From: 66-474 sp039923855
GTDB lineage: Bacteria > Pseudomonadota > Gammaproteobacteria > Xanthomonadales > Rhodanobacteraceae
DNA: 64,000 nt
Reading direction: 5' to 3'
NCBI GenBank assembly: GCA_039923855.1
Contig: JBDTBW010000052.1
Coordinates: 1-64,000, forward strand
The position numbers and the translations under genes were made by a program. Of this stretch, positions 25,747-33,345 are shown piece by piece. Under the pieces are notes generated by a model, which was given only the letters and a program-made list of their open reading frames with translations, was not told the origin of the DNA and made no database searches. How positions within the stretch are numbered: position 1 is the stretch's first letter; the number at the start of each line of letters is the position of its first letter.

Positions 25747-26473
25747 ATTGCAGCGCGGTTTCGCCGCGGCGATCGTCGATGGCGATACGCGGCTCGCCGC
25801 GTATATCGACGCGCGGGCTATCGCGCCGGCCGCGCGTCTGCGCATCTATCGCAATGCGGTGTTCGCCATCCAGGTCGAGGCTTTGGAAACCAGCTTTCCC
25901 GCGGTGCGGCGCCTGCTCGGGGAAGAATGCTTCGATGGGTTGGCGACACGCTATGCCGCGCGTCACGGTAGCCGCAGCGGCAACTTGCAGGATTTCGGCG
26001 CGACGTTCGCCGTGTTCTTGTCCGCGCAAGCCGAAGTCGCGGCGTTCTCGTGGGTGGGCGCGGTGGCCGAACTGGAATGGCTGCGTCAGGAATGCGCGCT
26101 CGCCGCCGGGTGGCCACGCGCGGATGCGCAGGCGCTGACCGCCGCGCTGCTGGCGGGACTGCAATTGCGCGTGCAGCCGCATGTGCGCGTGTTGTCGGCG
26201 CAGGTTCCTGCGCTGGATCTGTGGCGTCACGCGATGGAATCCGAAGCCCGCACGGTCGATCCAGCCGGCGGCGCGCAGCATGTGCTGTTGTGGCGCGAAG
26301 ATGCCGCGGTCGTCATGCGCGAGATCGGCGCGTCGCAGGCCGCATTCGTGCGCGCCTTGCGCGACAGCGGCAACATGGAAGCTGCATGGAGCGCGGCGAA
26401 CCTGGTCGATCCATCCGCGCAAGCGGAGGGTTTGCTGTCAGGGTTGCTCGAACACGCGCTGCTCGTGCCTTGA
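25721..26473 (+). CDS. bufC: BufC-like partner protein (DUF2063)
   Basis: A 250-residue protein with the DUF2063 N-terminal DNA-binding-like domain (LLELQRGFAAAIVDGDTRLAAYI, RLRIYRNAVFAIQVEALETSFPAVRRLLGEECF) and a C-terminal winged-helix-like part (HVLLWREDAAVVMREIGASQAAFVRAL). In MNIO systems this protein (RiPP recognition element-like) delivers the precursor to the enzyme. The start at 25721 lies inside bufB, so translation is likely coupled. The operon ends here; the convergent DUF3379 gene begins 118 bp beyond. Confidence 0.88.
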   Translation: MLTSPSLLELQRGFAAAIVDGDTRLAAYIDARAIAPAARLRIYRNAVFAIQVEALETSFPAVRRLLGEECFDGLATRYAARHGSRSGNLQDFGATFAVFLSAQAEVAAFSWVGAVAELEWLRQECALAAGWPRADAQALTAALLAGLQLRVQPHVRVLSAQVPALDLWRHAMESEARTVDPAGGAQHVLLWREDAAVVMREIGASQAAFVRALRDSGNMEAAWSAANLVDPSAQAEGLLSGLLEHALLVP

Positions 26474-26590
26474 ACCATTCTGCATTTGGCATCGCCACAT
26501 GAAGGCCCATGATTTTCATGCTGCGCGATGCGGTGGGCGTTTCGCGCTTGATGCGTTGCCGAAGCGCGGGCCAGCGCGGATGTAGCCCTG

Positions 26591-27316
26591 TCACAATTCC
26601 GCAAGCGCTTGCTGCGCGGGGCCTTGCACCGCATCGTCCATGGCGCGCTCGACACTGGTGAAGCCGCGCGCGTCGGCGCCCAGCAACATCAAGGTTCCGT
26701 TTCCGAATGGCATCTCGCTGCCTTGCCAGCCGTTGCGATGGAAATCGCGCGCACGCGCGACGGTGCGATCGACGAAGTACAACGCGGTGACGGGCTCCGC
26801 GCCTTCGCGAAACACCAGATGCACGACGCGATACGGTCCGACCACGCAATCGTTTATATATACCGCGTCGTCGGGCATCGCCTGTAGCGCGACGCCGCGC
26901 CCGGCAAAACCGCGGCGCAATGCGCTTTCCCCGAGCGGCTGGGTAAGCGCCAGGGCGCCGGCTTCGCCGGCAAGATGCGCCACGCCCATCGCCGGCAACG
27001 GATCGGCACTGGCGCGCCGGTCGAAAGCAAACGCGCTGAAGCCGAGCGCGACCAGCAACGACGCGGCGATCGCAAAACCCTGCCAGCGGCGGCGCACCCG
27101 CGTGCGCATGCTGGTGAAATGCGCCAGCAGGATGCGTTCGGCGAGATGGGGCGGCGCCTCGACGATCAGCGCGTTGTCGATACGGCGCTCCAATCGCTGC
27201 GCGCGCCACCAGGCCTCGGTGCAACCGGCATGGCAACTGTCGCGATGGGCGAGAAACGCCTGCTCGCGCGAGCGGGGTTCGCCGGCAAGCCGGCGGCGGA
27301 ATTCAAGGCAATCCAT
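26591..27316 (-). CDS. DUF3379 anti-sigma-like membrane protein
   Basis: A 241-residue protein: an N-terminal domain with an H-x3-C-x2-C zinc motif (HRDSCHAGC), one membrane helix (GFAIAASLLVALGFSAFAF, about 85-103) and a periplasmic C-terminal domain ending in GADARGFTSVERAM. DUF3379 genes regularly follow RpoE-like sigma genes, as here (14-bp overlap with the ECF gene), so it is most likely the anti-sigma factor that holds that sigma at the membrane. Confidence 0.85.
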   Translation of the reverse strand: MDCLEFRRRLAGEPRSREQAFLAHRDSCHAGCTEAWWRAQRLERRIDNALIVEAPPHLAERILLAHFTSMRTRVRRRWQGFAIAASLLVALGFSAFAFDRRASADPLPAMGVAHLAGEAGALALTQPLGESALRRGFAGRGVALQAMPDDAVYINDCVVGPYRVVHLVFREGAEPVTALYFVDRTVARARDFHRNGWQGSEMPFGNGTLMLLGADARGFTSVERAMDDAVQGPAQQALAEL

Positions 27317-27848
27317 GTGCCGGCTCCCTGTCGTCCACGGCGTGGTTGCCGTCAAGCTGGGCGCGCAATTTCTGTCGCGCGCGAAACAGTTGCGTCATCA
27401 CCGCGCCCGGTTTGCAGTTGAGTTCCCTCGCGATCTCCTCGCAGGAGAAGCCGCCCAGCACCTGCATCAGCAGCGGCTCGCGGTATTTCGGATCGAGCTT
27501 GAGGATCGCCGCGCGCACCTGTGCATCGCTGCCGGCGCGTTCGGGGCTTGCCGAAGCGGAATCATCGACCACGCGATCATCCAACTCGGTGAGATCAAGG
27601 CGTTTGCGCTCGAAACCGCGCGCGTGTTCGCGGCGCAGAATGGTGAGCAGCCACGGTTTCGCGGCGGCGCCGTCGCGCAAGGAATCCAGCGCGCGCCACG
27701 CGCGCAACAGGGTTTCCTGCACCAGGTCCTGCGCACGCGCATCCTCGCCGCACAACCAATAGGCGAAACGGTAAAGATCGTTCGCGTGCGCGCGGACGAG
27801 CGCGTCGAACTGACGTTGTTTACTTCCCACTTTGGACAAGACCGGCAT
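27303..27848 (-). CDS. RpoE-like ECF sigma factor
   Basis: A 181-residue sigma factor: region 2 (DLYRFAYWLCGEDARAQDLVQETLLRAWRALDSL, residues ~24-58) and region 4 (LDPKYREPLLMQVLGGFSCEEIARELNCKPGAVMTQLFRARQKLR, ~115-160). It is paired with the DUF3379 anti-sigma gene. The pair is convergent with the bufferin operon. In other bacteria bufferin genes belong to ECF sigma regulons; that this sigma controls buf here is only an inference from position. Confidence 0.9.
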   Translation of the reverse strand: MPVLSKVGSKQRQFDALVRAHANDLYRFAYWLCGEDARAQDLVQETLLRAWRALDSLRDGAAAKPWLLTILRREHARGFERKRLDLTELDDRVVDDSASASPERAGSDAQVRAAILKLDPKYREPLLMQVLGGFSCEEIARELNCKPGAVMTQLFRARQKLRAQLDGNHAVDDREPAHGLP

Positions 27849-27885
27849 GATTGGAGGTGGCTTTCAGCCTACGTCGATCTTTCAG

Positions 27886-28052
27886 GGAATCTCTAAAGAA
27901 GCGTCGCGAGCGGAGGCAGAGCCTGCCCCGGACTTGATCCGGGGTTGGCTGCCGCCGGAGCGCAGGAACCGGAGTGTATATGTCAATACATGAGGATTTC
28001 GAGCACCGCCGGCAGCCGAGATGCCGAGCTCAGTAGCTTCTTTAGAGATTCC
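27886..28052. repeat. 167-bp element with 17-bp perfect terminal inverted repeats
   Basis: GGAATCTCTAAAGAAGC at 27886-27902 is matched exactly in inverse at 28036-28052. The right end touches the parB stop codon (28053-28055 on plus). The interior holds CCCCGGACTTGATCCGGGG and a segment that recurs inverted at 52943-53040, but that copy lacks the terminal repeats. It has the shape of a MITE. Confidence 0.75.
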
Positions 28053-28913
28053 TCAGCGCAGCTTCTCGAGCACGCCTTCAAGCTCATCGGCGCTGTGATA
28101 GCGGATCACCAGCTTGCCCCGACCGTTGCGGCCGTGCGCGATCTGCACGGGTGCACCGAGTTTTTCGGAGAGTTCGCGTTCCAGGGCGGCGATGTCCGGA
28201 TCGGCATTCGGTGTGCGGCGTTTGGTCGACGGCGGGAGCTGTGCCAGCCGCGCGGCCTGTTCCATCTCCCGCACCGACCAGCCCTGCGCAGCGGCTTTTT
28301 GCGCAAGCGCGATCGCGCGCGGTGCCGGCAACGGCAACAAGGCGCGCGCGTGGCCCATCTCGATCTGGCCGTTCTCGAGCAGGCGGCGGATCGGTTCCGG
28401 CAGTTCCAGAAGGCGCAACAGATTGGCGACCGCGGCGCGCGAGCGCCCGACCGCGTCGGCGGCCTGCTGCTGGGTCAGATCGAATTCCTCGATCAGACGA
28501 TGCAAGGCGCGGGCTTCCTCCAGGGCGGTCAGTTCCTCGCGCTGGATGTTCTCGATCAGCGCCATTGCCAGCACCGCCTGCGGAGGAACCTCGCGCACCA
28601 CCGCCGGGATTTCACTCAAACCCGCTTGTTGCGCGGCGCGCCAGCGACGCTCGCCGGCGATCAGTTCGTATTTTTCGCGGCCGAGCGCGCGCACCACGAT
28701 CGGCTGGATCACGCCTTGCGATTTGATCGACGCGGCCAGTTCCGCAAGTTTCGCTTCGTCGATCTTCTGGCGCGGCTGATATTTGCCCGGTGCGATGGAC
28801 GACAGCGGCAGGTTGCGCAGCTCATCGCCGCCGGGTGCGAGGTCCTCGACATCGCCGCCGCCCAGCAGCACATCCAGATCGCGCGAACCCAGTCCACGGC
28901 GCTTGCTGCTCAC
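28053..28913 (-). CDS. parB: Chromosome-partitioning protein ParB
   Basis: A 286-residue ParB/Spo0J protein: N-terminal CTP-binding domain (LSSIAPGKYQPRQKID, ELIAGERRWRAAQQAGLSEIPAVV), helix-turn-helix (EFDLTQQQAADAVGRSRAAVANLLRLLELP) and a C-terminal dimerisation region. It binds parS sites, clamps on DNA with CTP and works with ParA in origin segregation. It overlaps parA by 4 bp. I found no good parS consensus in the window. Confidence 0.95.
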   Translation of the reverse strand: MSSKRRGLGSRDLDVLLGGGDVEDLAPGGDELRNLPLSSIAPGKYQPRQKIDEAKLAELAASIKSQGVIQPIVVRALGREKYELIAGERRWRAAQQAGLSEIPAVVREVPPQAVLAMALIENIQREELTALEEARALHRLIEEFDLTQQQAADAVGRSRAAVANLLRLLELPEPIRRLLENGQIEMGHARALLPLPAPRAIALAQKAAAQGWSVREMEQAARLAQLPPSTKRRTPNADPDIAALERELSEKLGAPVQIAHGRNGRGKLVIRYHSADELEGVLEKLR

Positions 28914-29710
28914 GATGCGCTCCTGTTGTCGAAGATCACGTTGGCGCCGAGGTGCTCGCGCCGGATCATTTCGCCGGCGAGGCCGAGATACGCGATCGCG
29001 CCGCGCGATTCGCGATCGTACAGATTGATCGGCTTGCCGTGGCTGGGCGCTTCGGCCAGGCGCACGTTGCGCGGAATGATCGAGCGCAATACCTTGTCGC
29101 CGAAATGCTTGGTCAACTGCGCCGACACGTCGTTGCCAAGATTATTGCGCACGTCGAACATGGTGCGCAGCAAGCCTTCGACTTCCAACTCGGGATTCAA
29201 GCGCGCGCGCACCGCCTTGATCGTGTCGAGCAGGGAAGTAAGTCCTTCCAACGCGAAGTATTCGCACTGCACGGGAATCAGCACGCTATGCGCGGCGGTC
29301 AATGCGTTCAAGGTCAGCAGATGCAACGACGGCGGGCAGTCGATCAGGATGGTGTGATAACGCTCGCCGAGTTTGGCGAGTTGCTCCTTCAAACGCGATT
29401 CCCGCGCGATCGCATCCATCAATTTCAATTCGGCGGCGGTGAGATCGCGGCCGCCCGGCAGCAGGTCGTAACCGGCCTCGGTGGTGAGGATCGCCGCTTC
29501 GATCGTCGCCTCTTCCAGCAATACTTCGCAGCCGCTCGGTTTGGCGTTGCGTTTGTCGATGCCCGACGCCATCGTGGCATTGCCCTGCGGGTCCAGATCG
29601 ACCAGCAGGATCTTGCGTTGGGTCTCGGCCAAGGCCGCGGCCAGATTGACCGCGGTGGTGGTCTTGCCGACTCCGCCTTTCTGGTTGGCGATGGCGATGA
29701 TGCGCGTCAT
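28910..29710 (-). CDS. parA: Chromosome-partitioning ATPase ParA
   Basis: A 266-residue MinD/ParA-type ATPase: deviant Walker A (IANQKGGVGKTTTAVNLAAAL), Walker A' (LLVDLDPQGNAT), Walker B (ILIDCPPSL) and PVQCEYFALEGLTSLLDTI. ATP-dependent binding to nucleoid DNA moves ParB-bound origins. The ATG at 29710 directly precedes the Walker motif; an open frame upstream to 29893 overlaps rsmG and is ignored. The order rsmG-parA-parB is the classic near-origin arrangement. Confidence 0.95.
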   Translation of the reverse strand: MTRIIAIANQKGGVGKTTTAVNLAAALAETQRKILLVDLDPQGNATMASGIDKRNAKPSGCEVLLEEATIEAAILTTEAGYDLLPGGRDLTAAELKLMDAIARESRLKEQLAKLGERYHTILIDCPPSLHLLTLNALTAAHSVLIPVQCEYFALEGLTSLLDTIKAVRARLNPELEVEGLLRTMFDVRNNLGNDVSAQLTKHFGDKVLRSIIPRNVRLAEAPSHGKPINLYDRESRGAIAYLGLAGEMIRREHLGANVIFDNRSAS

Positions 29711-29792
29711 GGAGGCGGAACGATTCCCGGCGAGAACGTGAAGCGTAGCATCGACCATTGACCGGGTGAGGATCAGGGCCTCCGGATTTCGA

Positions 29793-30488
29793 TCACGCCT
29801 GCCGAACGGGATAATCCTCCTGACACCGCCGGATTTCGACCACATGCCGTTGCGCGTCCAGGCCCGGCACATCAAGCCCATGCACTGCGGCAACCCGGAA
29901 CGGCGCCGGCACGGCGGCGAGTTCCGCTTCGTCGATGCGGCCTTTCAAGGCCAGCCAAACGCCTGCGGGGGCCAAGGCATGGCCGCCCCAGGCGAGCATT
30001 TCCGCGAGCGAGGCGAAGGCGCGCGCGGTGATGCAACCGAAAGTGCCTTGCAGATCCTGCACTCGCCCCTGCTCCACGCGCACGTTGGGCAGCGGCAGTG
30101 CGCGCGCGGCTTCGCGCAGGAAGCGCGTTTTTTTGCCGTGGCTGTCCACCAGCGTCACTCGCCGCTCCGGCGCGGCGATCGCGAGAGGAATGCCGGGAAG
30201 ACCCGCGCCGCTGCCGACGTCGGCCAACGTGTCGCCTTCGACGAAGGGCAAGATCGCCAACGAATCCAACAGATGCCGCGTCACCATTTCGCCGGGATCG
30301 CGCACCGCGGTTAGATTGTAGGCGCCGTTCCAGCGTTGCAGGAGTTCGAGATAATCGAGCTGCCGCGCGATCGCGCCGGCCGGCAACCCCAGCCGCAGCG
30401 CGGCGACGCCGTCTTCGAGCTGGCGCTGCAAGATTGCATAATCCACCGTTGCGTCCAAGAAAATATGCTCTTTGAAAAACGCGGACAT
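29793..30488 (-). CDS. rsmG: 16S rRNA (guanine527-N7)-methyltransferase RsmG
   Basis: A class I methyltransferase that makes m7G527 in 16S rRNA. Signatures: LLQRWNGAYNLTAVRDPGEMVTRHLLDSL, LADVGSGAGLPGIPLAI (SAM loop), VTLVDSHGKKTRFLREAARAL and GCITARAFASLAEML. The annotated ATG (30488) gives 231 residues, some 20 longer than usual, and lies inside a REP hairpin. A TTG at 30455 preceded by AAAGAG, or a nearby GTG, may be the real start. mnmG, the usual upstream neighbour, is absent: a REP cluster and an IS element lie there instead. Confidence 0.9.
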   Translation of the reverse strand: MSAFFKEHIFLDATVDYAILQRQLEDGVAALRLGLPAGAIARQLDYLELLQRWNGAYNLTAVRDPGEMVTRHLLDSLAILPFVEGDTLADVGSGAGLPGIPLAIAAPERRVTLVDSHGKKTRFLREAARALPLPNVRVEQGRVQDLQGTFGCITARAFASLAEMLAWGGHALAPAGVWLALKGRIDEAELAAVPAPFRVAAVHGLDVPGLDAQRHVVEIRRCQEDYPVRQA

Positions 30489-30572
30489 GGATGTCCGCCT
30501 TGTGAACCGCAAAGGTTACGAGAGATTGCTCGCGTGAAAACGTTTCCAACTATGGCGATCTTGGAAGATCGC
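30481..30572. repeat. REP dimer, unit 1 (two hairpins 74 bases apart)
   Basis: Hairpin 1 is GCGGAC-ATGGAT-GTCCGC (30481-30498); hairpin 2 is GCGATC-TTGGAA-GATCGC (30555-30572). The start-to-start distance is 74 bases, the same as in the unit at 48581-48672. The linker starts CTTGTGA, also shared. Confidence 0.8.
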
Positions 30573-30656
30573 ACAGACAAACAAGTGCGGCCAGGGAAGG
30601 CCGCCTTGTGACTTGCAAGATCATGAGAGGTTGCAAGTGCCTAGGGCCTGTTCACA

Positions 30657-31067
30657 TTAAGCCATCCAAACGCAGATAGAGGCGAGGATGACGAAAGCGG
30701 CAAAGTGCCGATCGAGTTTGTCGTAGCGGGTAGCGAGGCGGCGGAATTGTTTGAGGCGAGCGAACAGGTTTTCGATCAAGTGACGAGCACGATAGCGATG
30801 CGTGTCGAAACTGCGCGATGTCCGGCGATTGGATCGCGGTGGGATCACTGCGATCGCGCCGGCGTACTCAATGGATTGGACCAGCGCATCAGAATCGTAG
30901 CCCTTGTCGGCAATGACGGCCTGCGGGTCAGCCACCGATTCGATCAAAGCGGGGGCTTGCGTGATATCCGCTTGCTCAGAACCGGTCAAGGTGAACGCCA
31001 AGGGATTGCCCAGCGCATCGGCGATCATGTGGATCTTGGTGCCCCAGCCTCCGCGAGATCGTCCCAA
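30657..31067 (-). CDS. IS5-family transposase, second frame (OrfB)
   Basis: The C-terminal half, 136 residues from the first in-frame start-like codon: LGRSRGGWGTKIHMIADALGNPLAF, VIADKGYDSDALV (second catalytic Asp) and RHLIENLFARLKQFRRLATRYDK (catalytic Glu with the K/R pattern). It is in the -1 frame relative to the first half and open through the A-run, so it is most likely made only as a frameshift fusion. Confidence 0.88.
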   Translation of the reverse strand: MGRSRGGWGTKIHMIADALGNPLAFTLTGSEQADITQAPALIESVADPQAVIADKGYDSDALVQSIEYAGAIAVIPPRSNRRTSRSFDTHRYRARHLIENLFARLKQFRRLATRYDKLDRHFAAFVILASICVWMA

Positions 31068-31411
31068 TGACTGCGCACCGTTTTTTTTGGAGCCCCAGCG
31101 GCATGCAGGTGCGCGCGGATGGCGGTGCTGTCGATAAAGACCTCTTCCAGATCAGCGTGTGCGCGAACCGCTTGGAACAACCGTTCCCAGACGCCGCTCT
31201 GGTGCCAGCGTGCGAACCGCATGTAGGCCGTGTGCCAGCGGCCGAATTCCGGCGGCAGATCGCGCCATGGCGCTCCCGTGCGCAGCAACCACAACACCGC
31301 TTCGATAAACAATCGGTTGTCGGCAGCCGTGACGCCTTTGTCACCGGACTTGCCCGGCAACAGATCCTTGATCCGCTCCCACTGATCGTTACGCAGAATC
31401 TTTCTGGCCAT
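31025..31411 (-). CDS. IS5-family transposase, first frame (OrfA)
   Basis: A 128-residue N-terminal half: ILRNDQWERIKDLLPGK, LFIEAVLWLLRTGAPWRDLPPEFGRW and EEVFIDSTAIRAHLHAAG, which carries the first catalytic Asp. Eight A residues on the coding strand (31088-31081) form a slippery run just after HAAGAP. A -1 shift there reads PKKNGAQSLGRSRGGWGTK, the normal continuation of IS427-type transposases, while the zero frame stops at 31025. Confidence 0.88.
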   Translation of the reverse strand: MARKILRNDQWERIKDLLPGKSGDKGVTAADNRLFIEAVLWLLRTGAPWRDLPPEFGRWHTAYMRFARWHQSGVWERLFQAVRAHADLEEVFIDSTAIRAHLHAAGAPKKTVRSHWDDLAEAGAPRST

Positions 31412-31507
31412 TGCTCCAACTCCGACAATGAGCTGGAGCAGTAGCTTAAACCTTATTGTGAACAGGCCCTAGGACTTTTTGCAATGAAAGCGATCCTGGA
31501 CGATCGC

Positions 31508-31548
31508 ATAAAAAAGCAAAGGCCCGCATATTCTTTGCGGGCCTTTGC
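31508..31548 (-). terminator. Rho-independent terminator of the band-7 gene
   Basis: On the minus strand a perfect 13-bp stem (GCAAAGGCCCGCA with TGCGGGCCTTTGC, loop of 7) is followed by TTTTTT (31515-31510). It lies 20 bases after the stop of the band-7 gene. Confidence 0.85.
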
Positions 31549-31568
31549 GATGCTCCCTGATCGAAAAA

Positions 31569-32045
31569 TTACGCCGCCAGATCCAGTTCGACGCGCGTCA
31601 CCAACACGCCGCGCTCGCGCAGCGCGCCGTTGAGCGCCTGTTTAAGTTGCAAGTTGCGCGCACGCACATCTTCGGTATCTGCTACCTCGGGCAGGGCGCC
31701 GAGCACGCGGGTACGAATCATTTCGTCGGCGCGATCTATCACCGAGTCGGCGCGTTCGGGGTCAAGCACCTGCCACCACACACGTCCGCGGAGGGTTTCC
31801 GGCAGCGGGTGGCCCTCGAGCTGCACGCGCTCCTCGACCGGCAGGGTGTAGCCGGTAATGCTGATCTTGTGCGCGATGCGTTCGATCAACGGCACCACCA
31901 CATGGATACCGGGCGTCAATGTGCGCGCGGGCTTGCCGAGCCGGCGCAAGGTATAAACCTGACCTTCGGGAATCCGCTTGACGCACACCGCAGCCGCCAA
32001 GCCGATCAGCGCCAGCAGGGGAAGAATGGTGAGTGTCGTGAACAT
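31569..32045 (-). CDS. Short SPFH/band-7 domain protein
   Basis: A 158-residue protein with an N-terminal helix (LTILPLLALIGLAAAVCV) and the start of an SPFH domain (RIPEGQVYTLRRLGKPARTLTPGIHVVVPLIERIAHKI; WWQVLDPERADSVIDRADEMIRTRVLGAL; LKQALNGALRERGVLVTRVEL). Typical family members such as QmcA or HflK are 250-400 residues; here the C-terminal coiled coil is missing although a terminator directly follows. It may be a stable short form. Function unknown. Confidence 0.75.
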   Translation of the reverse strand: MFTTLTILPLLALIGLAAAVCVKRIPEGQVYTLRRLGKPARTLTPGIHVVVPLIERIAHKISITGYTLPVEERVQLEGHPLPETLRGRVWWQVLDPERADSVIDRADEMIRTRVLGALPEVADTEDVRARNLQLKQALNGALRERGVLVTRVELDLAA

Positions 32046-32253
32046 TTTGTTTTAATTTCAGATGGTTATAGTGCTTTGTTGTCCTGCAAATGCACAATAT
32101 CTTGCAGGGTGCGGATCGGATAGTGCCTTAATCTTAATTTAACAGCAAGTAACCTCTCCTGAATACGTCATTTTCACGTGGTATCGAGTGAGCGTCGCGC
32201 GGCTGACAGGCCGTCCCTCTACAATGCATGAGTTCCAATGCATGGATCTTGCC

Positions 32254-33249
<996 letters not shown>

Positions 33250-33345
33250 CTGCCTTCTCCCGCTGGTGGAGATGTCCACGGATTTCTCAAGCTGGATGTC
33301 ATGTGGCACTGTCATAATGTGTGACAGCATTGAGGGATTGAGCCC

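Larger units (their letters stand above)
30645..31468 (-). mobile_element. IS5-family insertion sequence (IS427/IS1031-like), 824 bp
   Basis: The ends match as inverted repeats (GGCCTGTTCACA on each side) and CTAG flanks both ends, consistent with a short target duplication. Two overlapping minus-strand frames encode a DDE transposase joined by frameshifting. All three catalytic residues are present, so the copy looks intact. It sits within a REP dimer between rsmG and the band-7 gene. Confidence 0.9.
30587..31507. repeat. REP dimer, unit 2, split by an IS element
   Basis: Hairpin 1 GCGGCC-AGGGAA-GGCCGC (30587-30604) and hairpin 2 GCGATC-CTGGAC-GATCGC (31490-31507) lie 903 bases apart. Removing the IS (824 bp) and one CTAG duplicate leaves 75 bases, matching the 74 of the intact units. 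The IS therefore inserted into a pre-existing REP dimer. Confidence 0.75.

Noticed and set aside
28910..29893. A longer parA start at 29893
   Set aside because: It would overlap the end of rsmG, and the added residues are unlike ParA; the ATG at 29710 directly precedes the Walker motif.
32167..32182. A parS-like site (TTTTCACGTGG) upstream of hemB
   Set aside because: Only the CACGTG core and a few flanking bases match the 16-bp parS consensus; about five positions differ and the palindrome is incomplete.
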